Notes: generated by a model not told the origin, from the sequence alone. Positions 52,705-61,205 are shown, counted from the stretch's first letter. The stretch: DNA of 64,000 nt from Amycolatopsis australiensis (GCF_900119165.1 NZ_FPJG01000006.1:7664001-7728000), one strand, 5' to 3'. Translations and numbers: made by a program.

Positions 52705-53277
52705 ATGGATCTCCGCGAACTCGACCGCCGCAGCCTGCTCGTCCTCGACAAGATCGTCGCCGCCGCCACGCCCGCCGACCTGGCCCGCCCGACGCCGTGC
52801 GCCGGCTGGACCCTGGCCGACCTGCTCCGCCACCAGGTCAGCGAGAACCACGCCTTCGCCACCGCGGCCCGCGAGGGCTCGGCCCCCGACTGGGACGCCG
52901 GCGAACTCGGCGACGACCCCTGCGCCGCGTACCGGGCCTCGGTCGACGACTTCCTGGACGCCATGGCCGACGACGCCGTGCTGGAGCGGCAGCTGACCAT
53001 CAACCACTTCGGCACGTTCCCCGGCACGGTCGCCGCGCACATGCACCTCGTCGACACCGTCGCGCACGGCTGGGACCTGGCCCGCACGCTCGGCCTGCCC
53101 TACGAGCCGGACGCCGAAGCCGTCCACGCCGCCCTGCAGCTGGCCGAGCGCATCCCGGACGAGGGCCGCGAAATCAACGGGAGCTTCGCCCACAGCGTCG
53201 AGGTCCCGGCGGACGCGAGCGAGCTGGACCGGTTCCTCGCCCTCCTCGGCCGCGATCCCGCGTGGAAGCTCAGCTGA
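52705..53277 (+). CDS. TIGR03086-like DinB-fold metal-binding protein
   Basis: A 190-residue protein of the mycothiol-dependent maleylpyruvate isomerase/DinB group. PTPCAGWTLADLLRHQVSENH carries the first metal histidines and AHMHLVDTVAHGWDLARTLG the last ones. Such proteins use mycothiol as cofactor or are metal-binding hydrolases or transferases. It is divergent from the MocR gene and may be its target. Its stop overlaps the zinc-peptidase stop by 8 bases. Confidence 0.82.
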   Translation: MDLRELDRRSLLVLDKIVAAATPADLARPTPCAGWTLADLLRHQVSENHAFATAAREGSAPDWDAGELGDDPCAAYRASVDDFLDAMADDAVLERQLTINHFGTFPGTVAAHMHLVDTVAHGWDLARTLGLPYEPDAEAVHAALQLAERIPDEGREINGSFAHSVEVPADASELDRFLALLGRDPAWKLS

Positions 53278-54277
53278 CGTCGGCGACCGGCGCGCTCCAC
53301 GTGTCGCACGCCTTCGTGGTCTTGCCCTCGTAACCGGCCTTCGCCCACGACAGCTGGTGCTCGCGCGAGCCGTGGGTGTCGCTGTCGTTGGCGCGGCCGT
53401 AGTCGGCGACGGCGGCGTTCGCCAGTGACCGGCTGACCGAGCCCGAGCCGGCGACCGCGGCCAGGAACAGCGCGCCGAAGCAGTTCGCCTGCAGCTCGAT
53501 CCGGCGGACGACCTCCTTGTCGGCCGCGCTGTCCTCGTTCGGCGACGTCATCTTGTCCGCCGCCGCGGACAGGATGCCGCTCTCGCGCTGCACGTGGTGG
53601 CCGTACTCGTGGGCGATCGTGGCGATGTGCCGCGCCTTGTTAAGCCCGGCGTCGGCGAGCATCCAGTCGGTCGGGGCGTAGATCGTGGTGTCCCCGCCGC
53701 AGTAGTAGGCGACGGCCTCGTTCTCGGTCGGCGCCTTCCCGCACGCGCTGTGCTCGGGCAGCGTGACCGAGACGGTGGCGGTCAGCGTCGGCTCGTTCGC
53801 CTTCGCCAGCGCCGGGCGCCAGGACTGCTCCAGGCAGTCGACGAGCGCTCCGTAGTAGGCCTTGAGCTGCTCGGCGGCCCGGCCGAGGTCGGGCAGGGCG
53901 CAGGTGGCGGGCCCGGGCGTGATGCCCTCGGCGAGCAGCGGGTTGCGGGCCAGCTCCGGCACGGGCTTCGCGGCCGACGTCGACCCGGTGCCGCCGTACG
54001 CGCGGCCGGTGTCGACGCCCTGCGCGACGAGCGCGTGGCCGTCGACGCGGTGCGGGATGGTGGCCGCGATCAGCGAGATGGCCAGCACGACGACGAGGAC
54101 CCCGGCGACGGCGCCCCAGAGCCGGCTGCGCGGCGGGGCGATCGGGACCGGCGGCGCGGCGGCCCAGCTGGGCGCCCAGGGGTTCGGCTCGGGCGCCCAC
54201 GCGGGTTCCGGGCTCCGGGACACCACTGCGGATGCCGGTGGCGACCCGGGAAAACCGGACTCGGCGTCGTCGTTCAC
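53270..54277 (-). CDS. Membrane-anchored neutral zinc metallopeptidase
   Basis: A 335-residue protein. A Pro/Trp-rich cytoplasmic segment (1-50) is followed by one span (53-73) and an outer peptidase domain with HExxH at 223-227 (HEYGHH). LANAAVADYGRANDSDTHGS and REHQLSWAKAGY match the putative neutral zinc metallopeptidase family. Four to five cysteines in the outer part may form disulfides. The GTG at 54277 follows GGGGGAGAA. Confidence 0.83.
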   Translation of the reverse strand: MNDDAESGFPGSPPASAVVSRSPEPAWAPEPNPWAPSWAAAPPVPIAPPRSRLWGAVAGVLVVVLAISLIAATIPHRVDGHALVAQGVDTGRAYGGTGSTSAAKPVPELARNPLLAEGITPGPATCALPDLGRAAEQLKAYYGALVDCLEQSWRPALAKANEPTLTATVSVTLPEHSACGKAPTENEAVAYYCGGDTTIYAPTDWMLADAGLNKARHIATIAHEYGHHVQRESGILSAAADKMTSPNEDSAADKEVVRRIELQANCFGALFLAAVAGSGSVSRSLANAAVADYGRANDSDTHGSREHQLSWAKAGYEGKTTKACDTWSAPVADVS

Positions 54278-54389
54278 GTTCTCCCCCTGCTCGGTGGCAC
54301 CAGCATACGGACCGGCCCGCGGGCCCGGATCACGAAACGAAAACGCCACCCGGTGGCCGCCGGGGCGGCCCTCGGGCAAGACTGGGGGC

Positions 54390-56402
54390 ATGAGTGTGGA
54401 GGACCCGTACCTGTGGCTGGAAGACGTGACCGGCGAGGCGGCGCTGAGCTGGGTGCGCGCCCGCAACGACGAGACCCTGGCCGAGCTGACCCGCGGCGCG
54501 CGCTTCGCCGAGCTGCGCGACGAGCTGCGTGAAGTGCTCGACGCCGACGACCGGATCCCGTACGTCCGCCGCCGCGGCCGGTACTTCTACAACTTCTGGC
54601 AGGACGCGACCCACCCCCGCGGCCTGTGGCGCCGCACGACGCTGGAGTCCTACCGGCAGGCCGAGCCCGAGTGGGAGCTGCTGCTCGACGTCGACGCGCT
54701 GGCCGAGGCCGAGGGCGAGAACTGGGTCTGGCAGGGCGCGACCGTGCTGCGGCCGGACTACCGCCGGGGCCTGGTCGAGCTCTCCCGCGGCGGCGCGGAC
54801 GCGACCGTCGTGCGCGAGTTCGACCTCGACGCGCACGAGTTCGTCGAGGACGGCTTCACCGTGCCGGAGGCGAAGACGCGCATCGGCTGGATCGACGAGG
54901 ACCGCGTCTACATCGGCACCGACTTCGGCCCGGGTTCGCTGACCAGCTCGGGCTACCCGCGGCTGGCCAAGGAGTGGCGCCGCGGCACGCCGCTCGAGGC
55001 GGCGACCCTGGTCTACGAGGGCAAGCCCGACGACGTCTCGATCGGCGCGTCCCACGATCCGACCGAAGGCTTCGAGCGCGACTTCGTCAGCCGCGCGATC
55101 GACTTCTACCGTTCCGAGCTGTACCTGCGCACCCCGGGCGGGCTGGTCAAGATCGACGTCCCCGACGACGCCAGCGCGTCCGTGCACCGCGAATGGCTGC
55201 TGGTGCGGCCGCGGACGGCGTGGACGGTCGGCGGCACCGAGCACCCGGCAGGCTCGCTGATCGCGATCCGCTTCGACGACTTCCTGGGCGGCGAGCGCAC
55301 CTTCACCACGCTCTTCACGCCCGACGAGCACACGTCGCTGGACTACTGGGCCTGGACGCGCAACCACCTGCTGCTCGGCACGCTGCGCGACGTCCGCACC
55401 GAGCTGCGCACCCTCACGCCGGGCCCCGGCGGCTGGACCGACGAGCCCCTCGCGGGCGGCCCCGAGTTCGGCAGCGCGGACATCTTCGACACCGACCCCG
55501 ACGTCAGCGACGAGTACCTGATCGACTCCAGCGGCTTCCTGCAGCCGTCGACGCTGAGCTACGGCCACGTCGGCGGAGACGTCGAAGTGCTGAAGCAGGC
55601 TCCGGCGTTCTTCGACGCTTCGGGCATGAGCGTCGCGCAGTACTTCGCGACGTCGGAGGACGGCACGAAGATCCCGTACTTCGTCGTGCGGCCCTCCGGT
55701 CCCGAAGGCGGCCCGACGCTGCTCACCGGCTATGGCGGCTTCGAGGTGTCGCTGACGCCGTCCTACAGCGGGATGATCGGCCGCGGCTGGCTCGCGCGCG
55801 GCGGCACGTACGTCGTCGCGAACATCCGCGGCGGCGGCGAATACGGGCCCGGCTGGCACACGCAGGCGATCAAGGCCGAGCGCCACCGCGTGTACGAGGA
55901 CTTCGCGGCCGTCGCCGCCGATCTGGTCGAGCGCGGCATCACGACGCCGGACAAGCTCGGCATCCAGGGCGGCAGCAACGGCGGGCTGCTGATGGGCGTC
56001 ATGCTGACGCGCTACCCGGAGCGGTTCGGCGCGATCGTCAGCCAGGTGCCGCTGCTGGACATGCGCCGCTACCACCTGCTGCTGGCCGGCGCGTCGTGGA
56101 TGGCCGAGTACGGCGACCCGGACGAGGCCGCGGAGTGGGAGTACATCGCGAAGTACTCGCCGTACCAGAACGTCCACAGTGGACGCAGCTACCCGCCGTC
56201 GCTGTTCGTGACCTCCACGCGCGACGACCGCGTGCACCCCGCCCACGCCCGCAAGATGGTGGCGCGCATGCGTGAGCAGGGGCACGACGTCCGCTACCAC
56301 GAGAACATCGAAGGCGGCCACGGCGCCGCGGCGGACAACGAGCAGCTGGCGTTCAAGTGGGCGCTGGTGTTCGAGTTCCTGTGGGAGCAGCTCACGAAGT
56401 GA
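54390..56402 (+). CDS. Prolyl oligopeptidase (S9A)
   Basis: A 670-residue cytoplasmic peptidase. The first 400 residues form the beta-propeller that filters substrates, and the last 250 are the alpha/beta hydrolase domain with catalytic S529 (GGSNGG), D612 or D613 (RDDRVHP) and H644 (EGGHGAA). It cleaves short peptides after proline. The start is the ATG at 54390, matching the family opening DPYLWLEDV. It converges on the SMR gene. Confidence 0.9.
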   Translation: MSVEDPYLWLEDVTGEAALSWVRARNDETLAELTRGARFAELRDELREVLDADDRIPYVRRRGRYFYNFWQDATHPRGLWRRTTLESYRQAEPEWELLLDVDALAEAEGENWVWQGATVLRPDYRRGLVELSRGGADATVVREFDLDAHEFVEDGFTVPEAKTRIGWIDEDRVYIGTDFGPGSLTSSGYPRLAKEWRRGTPLEAATLVYEGKPDDVSIGASHDPTEGFERDFVSRAIDFYRSELYLRTPGGLVKIDVPDDASASVHREWLLVRPRTAWTVGGTEHPAGSLIAIRFDDFLGGERTFTTLFTPDEHTSLDYWAWTRNHLLLGTLRDVRTELRTLTPGPGGWTDEPLAGGPEFGSADIFDTDPDVSDEYLIDSSGFLQPSTLSYGHVGGDVEVLKQAPAFFDASGMSVAQYFATSEDGTKIPYFVVRPSGPEGGPTLLTGYGGFEVSLTPSYSGMIGRGWLARGGTYVVANIRGGGEYGPGWHTQAIKAERHRVYEDFAAVAADLVERGITTPDKLGIQGGSNGGLLMGVMLTRYPERFGAIVSQVPLLDMRRYHLLLAGASWMAEYGDPDEAAEWEYIAKYSPYQNVHSGRSYPPSLFVTSTRDDRVHPAHARKMVARMREQGHDVRYHENIEGGHGAAADNEQLAFKWALVFEFLWEQLTK

Positions 56403-56706
56403 CGCGCGCGAGCACGACCCCGCCGACGATCAGGGCCAGCGCGGCCACTCGGCCCACGCTCAGCGGGTCGGCGTTCACCACGACGCCGAGCACGATCGCG
56501 CCGACGGCCCCGATCCCGGTGAACACGGCGTAGGCCGTGCCCACCGGGACGGTGTCCATCGCGCGCGATAGCAGGTAGACCGCCGCGGCGCCGAGCACGA
56601 AGCACAGCAGGGTCGGCCACGGCCGGGTGAAGTTGTCCGTCGGCTTGATGCTCTGCGACCAGGCGATCTCGACGAGCCCGGCGAGGACCAGCGTCACCCA
56701 GCCCAT
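56392..56706 (-). CDS. Small multidrug resistance (SMR) transporter, SugE/Gdx-like
   Basis: A 104-residue protein with four spans. E13 and W16 (LVEIAWSQSIK) and the loop PVGTAYAVFTGIGAVGAIV are SMR hallmarks. Compared with guanidinium exporters, the position-62 tryptophan is Phe and the serine before YLLS is Ala, so substrate class (guanidinium or drug) is open. Its ATG overlaps the azoreductase stop by one base, and it converges on the prolyl oligopeptidase gene with an 11-base overlap. Confidence 0.85.
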   Translation of the reverse strand: MGWVTLVLAGLVEIAWSQSIKPTDNFTRPWPTLLCFVLGAAAVYLLSRAMDTVPVGTAYAVFTGIGAVGAIVLGVVVNADPLSVGRVAALALIVGGVVLARVTS

Positions 56707-57317
56707 CAGAGCGCCGCCAAGGCCGCCGCGCGCGAAGCGACCCGCTCGGCTTCGCGCGCGGCGAGGTGCGGGTCGACGAGCGCGTTGGTCAGCTCGGCGT
56801 GCACGAACCGGACGTCGTCGACGTCGTAGTGCCCGGCGATGAAATCCCGCAGGTAGCGCTCGTGGTGGTCGAACGGCGCCCGCGGCGTCCCCGGCGCGTA
56901 CGTCCCGCCGCGGGCGCCGGCGATGACGAACGCCTTGCCCCGCAGGGACATCCGCGGGAACGTCACCTGGTCGATCCACAGCTTGAGCGCGGCCGGGATC
57001 GAGAAGTTGTACATCGGCGCGCCGATCAGGACGACGTCGGCTTCGAGCAGCTCCGCGAGCAGCGGCTCGACGATCGACCACGCTTCCTGCTGCCTGGGGC
57101 TCTCGACCAGGTCGGCGTAATGCGCGGGGTCGGTGATCCCCGCGGCGAGCACGGCGTCGCAGATCTCCGTCCACGCCTCGCCGATCACCGGGACCGGGTC
57201 GGCGGCGAGGTCGCGGTAGGTCCGGGTGCCCGGCCAGGTCGCGGCGTAGCGCGCGGACAGCTCGCGGGAGAACGACGCGCGGCGGGCGCTGGAGTCGAGG
57301 TGCAGCAGGTGGGTCAC
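56706..57317 (-). CDS. FMN-dependent NADH:quinone/azo reductase (AzoR-like)
   Basis: A 203-residue flavodoxin-fold reductase. LHLDSSARRASFSRELSARY binds the FMN phosphate and GAPMYNFSIPAALKLWIDQV is the signature loop. It reduces quinones and azo compounds in two-electron steps, often against electrophile stress. It is co-transcribed with the SMR gene and divergent from a TetR regulator over a duplicated operator. Start is GTG after GAGGA. Confidence 0.86.
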   Translation of the reverse strand: MTHLLHLDSSARRASFSRELSARYAATWPGTRTYRDLAADPVPVIGEAWTEICDAVLAAGITDPAHYADLVESPRQQEAWSIVEPLLAELLEADVVLIGAPMYNFSIPAALKLWIDQVTFPRMSLRGKAFVIAGARGGTYAPGTPRAPFDHHERYLRDFIAGHYDVDDVRFVHAELTNALVDPHLAAREAERVASRAAALAAL

Positions 57318-57331
57318 GGTTCCTCCTCAAG

Positions 57332-57376
57332 TGGACACGGCGTCCGCTTGAGGTCAACTGGACGATGCGTCCGCTT
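57332..57376. promoter_or_regulatory. Tandem operator between azoR-like and tetR genes
   Basis: Two 18-base copies, TGGACACGGCGTCCGCTT at 57332-57349 and TGGACGATGCGTCCGCTT at 57359-57376, agree at 15 of 18 positions and start 27 bases apart. Each contains a GGAC...GTCC inverted pair, as expected for a TetR dimer. The 27-base period is about two and a half helical turns. Both lie in the 78-base divergent promoter region. Confidence 0.75.
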
Positions 57377-57395
57377 ATTCCCTAGGCTGCCGGGC

Positions 57396-57941
57396 ATGCC
57401 CGAACGCGCCGACGCGGCCCGCAACCGCGCCAAGATCCTGGCGGCGGCCGAAGAACTGTTCACCGCCCGCGGCGCGGCGGAGGTGACAATGGAGGACATC
57501 GCCCGCGCGGCCGGCGTCGGCCGCGGAACGCTCTACCGCCGCTACCCCGACCGCGCGGCCATCGCCGTCGCGCTCCTGGACGAGCACGAGCGCCGGCTGC
57601 AGGAGTCGCTGCTGCGCGGCGACCCGCCGCTGGGCCCGGGCGCGCCGCCCGCCGAGCGGCTGGCCGCGTTCTACGCCGCGATGGTCGGCCTGCTGGAGCG
57701 GCACGCGCACCTCGTGCTGGGCACGGAAGTCGGCCATTCGCGCTTCGCGACCGGCGCGTACGGCTTCTGGCGGACGCACGTCCGCGTGCTGGCGGAAGCC
57801 GCGGGCGCGCCGGACCCCGACGTCCTGGCCGACATCCTGCTGGCGCCGCTCGCGCCCGAGCTGTTCCTGCACCAGACCGGCCGGGGCGTCTCGCCGGAGC
57901 GGATCACCGCGGCCCTGCGGCAGCTGGCCGGCCTGCTCTAG
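57396..57941 (+). CDS. TetR-family regulator
   Basis: A 181-residue repressor. The helix-turn-helix is at about 10-55 (ARNRAKILAAAEELFTARGA, MEDIARAAGVGRGTLYRRYP), followed by a helical ligand domain. It is divergent from the azoreductase-SMR pair and probably represses it and itself via the tandem operator. The inducer may be a quinone-like or cationic compound. Its stop overlaps the convergent diiron-type gene. Confidence 0.87.
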   Translation: MPERADAARNRAKILAAAEELFTARGAAEVTMEDIARAAGVGRGTLYRRYPDRAAIAVALLDEHERRLQESLLRGDPPLGPGAPPAERLAAFYAAMVGLLERHAHLVLGTEVGHSRFATGAYGFWRTHVRVLAEAAGAPDPDVLADILLAPLAPELFLHQTGRGVSPERITAALRQLAGLL

Positions 57942-58675
57942 ACGAGTCCTCGCGGCCGGGCGCGCTTCGGGACGTACCGCGGCTTCGGCTTCGGTTCCTC
58001 CCCGCGGATCCGGGCGAGCGCGGCTTCGAACGCGGTCAGCACGTCGGCGACGAACACGAGCCGGCCGACGCCGAGCCGGTGCAGCGCCGGGCCGTGGTCC
58101 GCGGCGACCGTGACCGCCACGCCCAGCAGCAGCACCCGCCAAGCGCCGAACACCGCCGCGCGCACCGGCCCGGGGACACCCGCGAAGCCACCGCGCAGCC
58201 GGTGGCAGTGGAACGGCACGTGCCGCTCCTCGTCGGCCAGGATGCGGGCCGCGACCTGCGTGACGAGCGGGTCCGTGGTGCCGTCGCGCAGGGCGCGGTA
58301 GTACCGCAGCGCGACGACCTCGGCGATGAGCAGCACCATCAGCTCCAGCCGCAGGCCGAGTGCGCGCCGGAGCCACACGAACACCGTGTCGGACCAGTGG
58401 TTCGCGATCGTGGGGACGCCGGCGGCGCGCAGGAGCCCGGCCAGCATCCGGGCGTGGTTCTGCTCCTCGGCGACGAAGAGCCGCACAGTGGCGAGGTAGT
58501 CGTCGTCCCCGGCGGCCTTGGCGATGAGGTTGGCACCGTCGCCGGCTTCGCCGACCTGGAACCGCTGCACGCTGCGCGCGACGTCCGGGTGCAGGCGCGC
58601 ACCGCGTGACCACGGCGGATCTTCCCGGCGGCGGCGCCGCTCTGCTTCCGCTTCGAATTCCCGCAACCAGTTCAT
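57938..58675 (-). CDS. Ferritin-like diiron-type helical protein, function unknown
   Basis: A 245-residue mostly helical protein. It shows the E, ExxH, E, ExxH pattern of diiron four-helix bundles: E43 or E44, E71xxH74 (EEQNH), E119 and E149xxH152 (DEERH). Two stretches are hydrophobic enough to contact membrane (LELMVLLIAEVVALRYY and the helix near 175-195). It may be an oxidase, desaturase-like or rubrerythrin-like protein. Basic C-terminal tail (KPKPRYVPKRARPRG). Confidence 0.7.
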   Translation of the reverse strand: MNWLREFEAEAERRRRREDPPWSRGARLHPDVARSVQRFQVGEAGDGANLIAKAAGDDDYLATVRLFVAEEQNHARMLAGLLRAAGVPTIANHWSDTVFVWLRRALGLRLELMVLLIAEVVALRYYRALRDGTTDPLVTQVAARILADEERHVPFHCHRLRGGFAGVPGPVRAAVFGAWRVLLLGVAVTVAADHGPALHRLGVGRLVFVADVLTAFEAALARIRGEEPKPKPRYVPKRARPRGLV

Positions 58676-58747
58676 CGAGCCCGATGATGCCGGGCGGCCG
58701 TGGACGCGGTGCACGGGTTTCGTGGAGATCCCGTGAAGGTTGACGCG

Positions 58748-58770
58748 CTAGCTGGATAGAATGCTAGCAT
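58748..58770. promoter_or_regulatory. Repeated GCTAGC elements before the RHH gene
   Basis: GCTAGC occurs at 58748-58753 and again at 58763-58768, 15 bases apart, the second inside the 10-base palindrome ATGCTAGCAT. A -10-like TAGAAT (58757-58762) lies between them. Small RHH proteins typically bind such short tandem sites and repress their own promoter. Confidence 0.6.
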
Positions 58771-58776
58771 GCTGTC

Positions 58777-58938
58777 ATGGCGGACAAGGACGTCAAGCAG
58801 TTCAACGTGTACCTCCCGGTCGACTTGATCCGGGAGGTCAAGCACCACGCCGTCGACACCGGGCAGTCGCTGTCGGCGCTCGTCGCCGACGCCCTGCGCC
58901 AGTACCTCGCGAACACCACCGAAGGAGACCCGCGATGA
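58777..58938 (+). CDS. Small ribbon-helix-helix DNA-binding protein
   Basis: A 53-residue protein. [20 protein letters not shown] supplies the beta strand and first helix, and [17 protein letters not shown] the second, the MetJ/Arc pattern of ribbon-helix-helix proteins. The ATG at 58777 lies just after two GCTAGC elements. Its TGA overlaps the ATG of the VOC gene (ATGA), and AAGGAGA at 58921-58927 is the ribosome site of that gene. It probably represses its own two-gene unit. No toxin follows. Confidence 0.78.
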   Translation: MADKDVKQFNVYLPVDLIREVKHHAVDTGQSLSALVADALRQYLANTTEGDPR

Positions 58939-59264
58939 GCACGAACGGCATCGAGGCCGTGTACCTCGAGACGCACAACTGGGGCAAGGCCGCCCAGTTC
59001 TTCCAGGCCCTCGGCTTCGAGCTGGACTTCGAGACCGACCACAACTCCGGCCTGCTGCGCAACGGCGACGGGCCTTACGTCTTCGTCGCCGAAGTGCCCG
59101 AAGACCGGCCGACCGGGATGAAGCTCGTCCTCAAGGGCAAGGAGGTCACACCCGACGCGCCCGTCGAGGTCGTCTCCCCGTTCGAGGACACCCACTTCGG
59201 GACCCGGGAGATGACCGTCCGCGACCCCGACGGGCGGGAGTGGATCGTCCAGGCCGGGAGCTGA
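58935..59264 (+). CDS. VOC-family (glyoxalase/bleomycin-resistance-like) protein
   Basis: A 109-residue vicinal-oxygen-chelate domain: [21 protein letters not shown], then [16 protein letters not shown], and the terminal [15 protein letters not shown] with the metal-binding glutamate or the site it occupied. Members sequester drugs or act on dicarbonyls; some have lost metal. Coupled to the RHH gene upstream and followed two bases later by the broken MFS gene. Confidence 0.83.
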   Translation: MSTNGIEAVYLETHNWGKAAQFFQALGFELDFETDHNSGLLRNGDGPYVFVAEVPEDRPTGMKLVLKGKEVTPDAPVEVVSPFEDTHFGTREMTVRDPDGREWIVQAGS

Positions 59265-59266
59265 CC

Positions 59267-60171
59267 GTGGCCGGCGACCGCAAGCGCGCGCTGGGCATGT
59301 TCGTCGTGATGATCGGCGTGCTCCTCGCTGCGGTGGACGGCACGATCGTGGTGCTCGCCCTGCCGGCGATCCAGGCCGGCCTCGGCGTGTCGCTGCCGGC
59401 GGTGAGCTGGGTCGTCGTCGGCTACCTGCTGGTCGTCACCGTGCTCGCGACGCAGCTGGGGCGGCTCGGCGACCTGTTCGGCCGGGTGCGGATGTACCGG
59501 GCCGGGTTCGCGGTGTTCCTCGCCGGCTCGGCGCTGTGCGCCCTGGTCTGGGCCCCGGCGGCGATCATCGGCTTCCGGCTCGTCCAGGGCCTCGGCGCGG
59601 CGCTGATCGCGGCCAACAGCGGCGCGATCATCGCCGAGCTGTACCCGCCGGCCGAGCGCGGCCGCGCCTACGGGTTCAACGCGCTCGGCTACTCGGCCGG
59701 CTCGCCGACCGGCTCGGCCCGGTGCTCCCGGCGACCGCCGGGCTGGGGCTCTCGGTCGTCGCGCTGCTGCTCTTCGCCCGGATGACGACGACCAGCAGCC
59801 TCTGGCTGCCCGCGCTCGGCAACGTCGTGATCATGATCGGCGGCAGCTTCTTCTACCCGGCCAACAGCTCGGCGGTGATGAAGGCGTGCCCGCCCGAGCG
59901 GCTCGGCATCGCCTCCGGAGTGCTGCGGACGTTCGCGAGCATCGGCATGGTGCTCTCGTTCACCACGGCGATCCTGGTCGCGGCGCAGGCGATCCCGCGC
60001 GGCACGGCGTTCGCGATCTTCGTCGGCTCGGCCGGCCTGGACGGCCCGCTGGCGACGGTGTTCACCGAAGGGCTGAGCACGGCCTTCTACACCCTGACGG
60101 CGATCATGGCCGTCGCCGCGCTGCTGTCGGCCGTCCGCGGCCGCCGAATCGAACCCGCCATTTCCGGATAA
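59267..60171 (+). pseudogene. MFS drug-transporter, internally deleted and frameshifted
   Basis: Frame one (from GTG 59267) encodes a normal MFS start: FVVMIGVLLAAVDGTIVVLA, GYLLVVTVLATQLGRLGDLF with the conserved loop motif, and GFRLVQGLGAALIAANSGAI through about the fifth span. Near 59705-59715 the sense continues in another frame with the last spans (LWLPALGNVVIMIGGSFFYP, GIASGVLRTFASIGMVLSF). The joined length is about 300 residues against 450-500 in the DHA2 family, so roughly the middle third is lost along with the reading frame. It is unlikely to be active. Confidence 0.78.
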
Positions 60172-60418
60172 ACGCGAAACTACCTGAGCGAGTGATTCCA
60201 CGCCATTCACGCCGACATCACTTCGCGCGCCGCCTAAGCTGTTCTGGTCCCATTCCACCGGTGTCCTCCGGCGGGCGGGTTCCGCACACCGATCGGGTAT
60301 TCGTGCAGGTCAGCGTGCCAGAGGCCGGGTACCGTCCCAGTGGGCAGATGTTCTGTCCCGGTGCCAGGGCCCCCGGAATTGCCCGGGCGCCGCAGCCAGG
60401 AAGGAACCCCGATCAATC

Positions 60419-61195
60419 ATGTCCACATTGCGTCGACTCGCCCTCGCGGGCGCTTTCGCGCTGCCGATTTCCCTCGTCGTCGTCGCCCCTTCGTCGGCGG
60501 GCACGCTCGGCGGTCCGTATGAGCCGTGGAGCTCCGAAAGCTCCGCCAGCTTCGCCGGCATCGGCGGCGCGGGCACGACCGAATCGGAGGCGGGTTCCGA
60601 CTGGTGGGGCCACCACTGGTCGGAGACCGACACCAGCTTCGCCGGGATCGGCGGGGCGGCCGTGACCCACCACGAGGACGCCGGCGACGACTGCGACGAT
60701 TGGAACGGTGACGACTGGAACGGCGACGACGGCTACGACCACGGCTGGACCGGCCACTGGACCAGCCACCCGGCCGTGTACCACGCGCACGGCGACGACA
60801 CGGCCGTGACCCACACCGTGTCGCACCCGGACGCGGTGGCACCGGTGCAGCACGTGACGACCGCGCAGCCGGTGGTCGACACGGACACCGACGACGACGC
60901 CTCCTACGTCCACGAAACGCACTCGGCGGGCGTGGACGGCGCGACCTCGGCGCACGTGGCGAGCCACGCGGGTGACGACTACGCCACCTACGAGGCGGGC
61001 CACCTGGCGGCGGGCCCCGACGGCGCGTCGTCGGCGGGTGTCCACGCGGTGGCGGTCCCGGGCTACGCGGGCTACCACAACTGGTACACGGCGGCCGGCG
61101 AGGCCGGGACCGCGGTGCACTCGGTGACCTCGATCGCGGACGCCAACGACCACGACTGGGCCGACGACTACGGTTACGACGCCTACGACGGCTGA
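60419..61195 (+). CDS. Secreted Asp/His/Gly-rich repeat protein, unknown
   Basis: A 258-residue exported protein. The signal peptide is RRLALAGAFALPISLVVVAP with cleavage near SSAG. The motif SFAGIGGA occurs at about 44-51 and again at about 73-80, each preceded by an acidic-serine stretch. The rest is low-complexity, rich in Asp, His, Gly, Trp and Tyr (DCDDWNGDDWNGDDGYDHGW), a composition suited to binding metal ions. Downstream is a strong hairpin. I know no family. The 247-base gap before it carries an AAGGAAC ribosome site; I could place no promoter or riboswitch. Confidence 0.7.
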   Translation: MSTLRRLALAGAFALPISLVVVAPSSAGTLGGPYEPWSSESSASFAGIGGAGTTESEAGSDWWGHHWSETDTSFAGIGGAAVTHHEDAGDDCDDWNGDDWNGDDGYDHGWTGHWTSHPAVYHAHGDDTAVTHTVSHPDAVAPVQHVTTAQPVVDTDTDDDASYVHETHSAGVDGATSAHVASHAGDDYATYEAGHLAAGPDGASSAGVHAVAVPGYAGYHNWYTAAGEAGTAVHSVTSIADANDHDWADDYGYDAYDG

Positions 61196-61205
61196 CGCCG
61201 CGAAC

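Noticed and set aside
58777..59264. Toxin-antitoxin module
   Set aside because: The RHH protein fits an antitoxin, but the coupled partner is a VOC domain with no nuclease or gyrase-toxin features.
60300..60410. Possible riboswitch (cobalamin or c-di-AMP type) before the secreted-protein gene
   Set aside because: The segment AGCCAGGAAGGAACC vaguely resembles part of a cobalamin element, but the other conserved blocks are missing and the AAGGAAC part is explained as a ribosome site.
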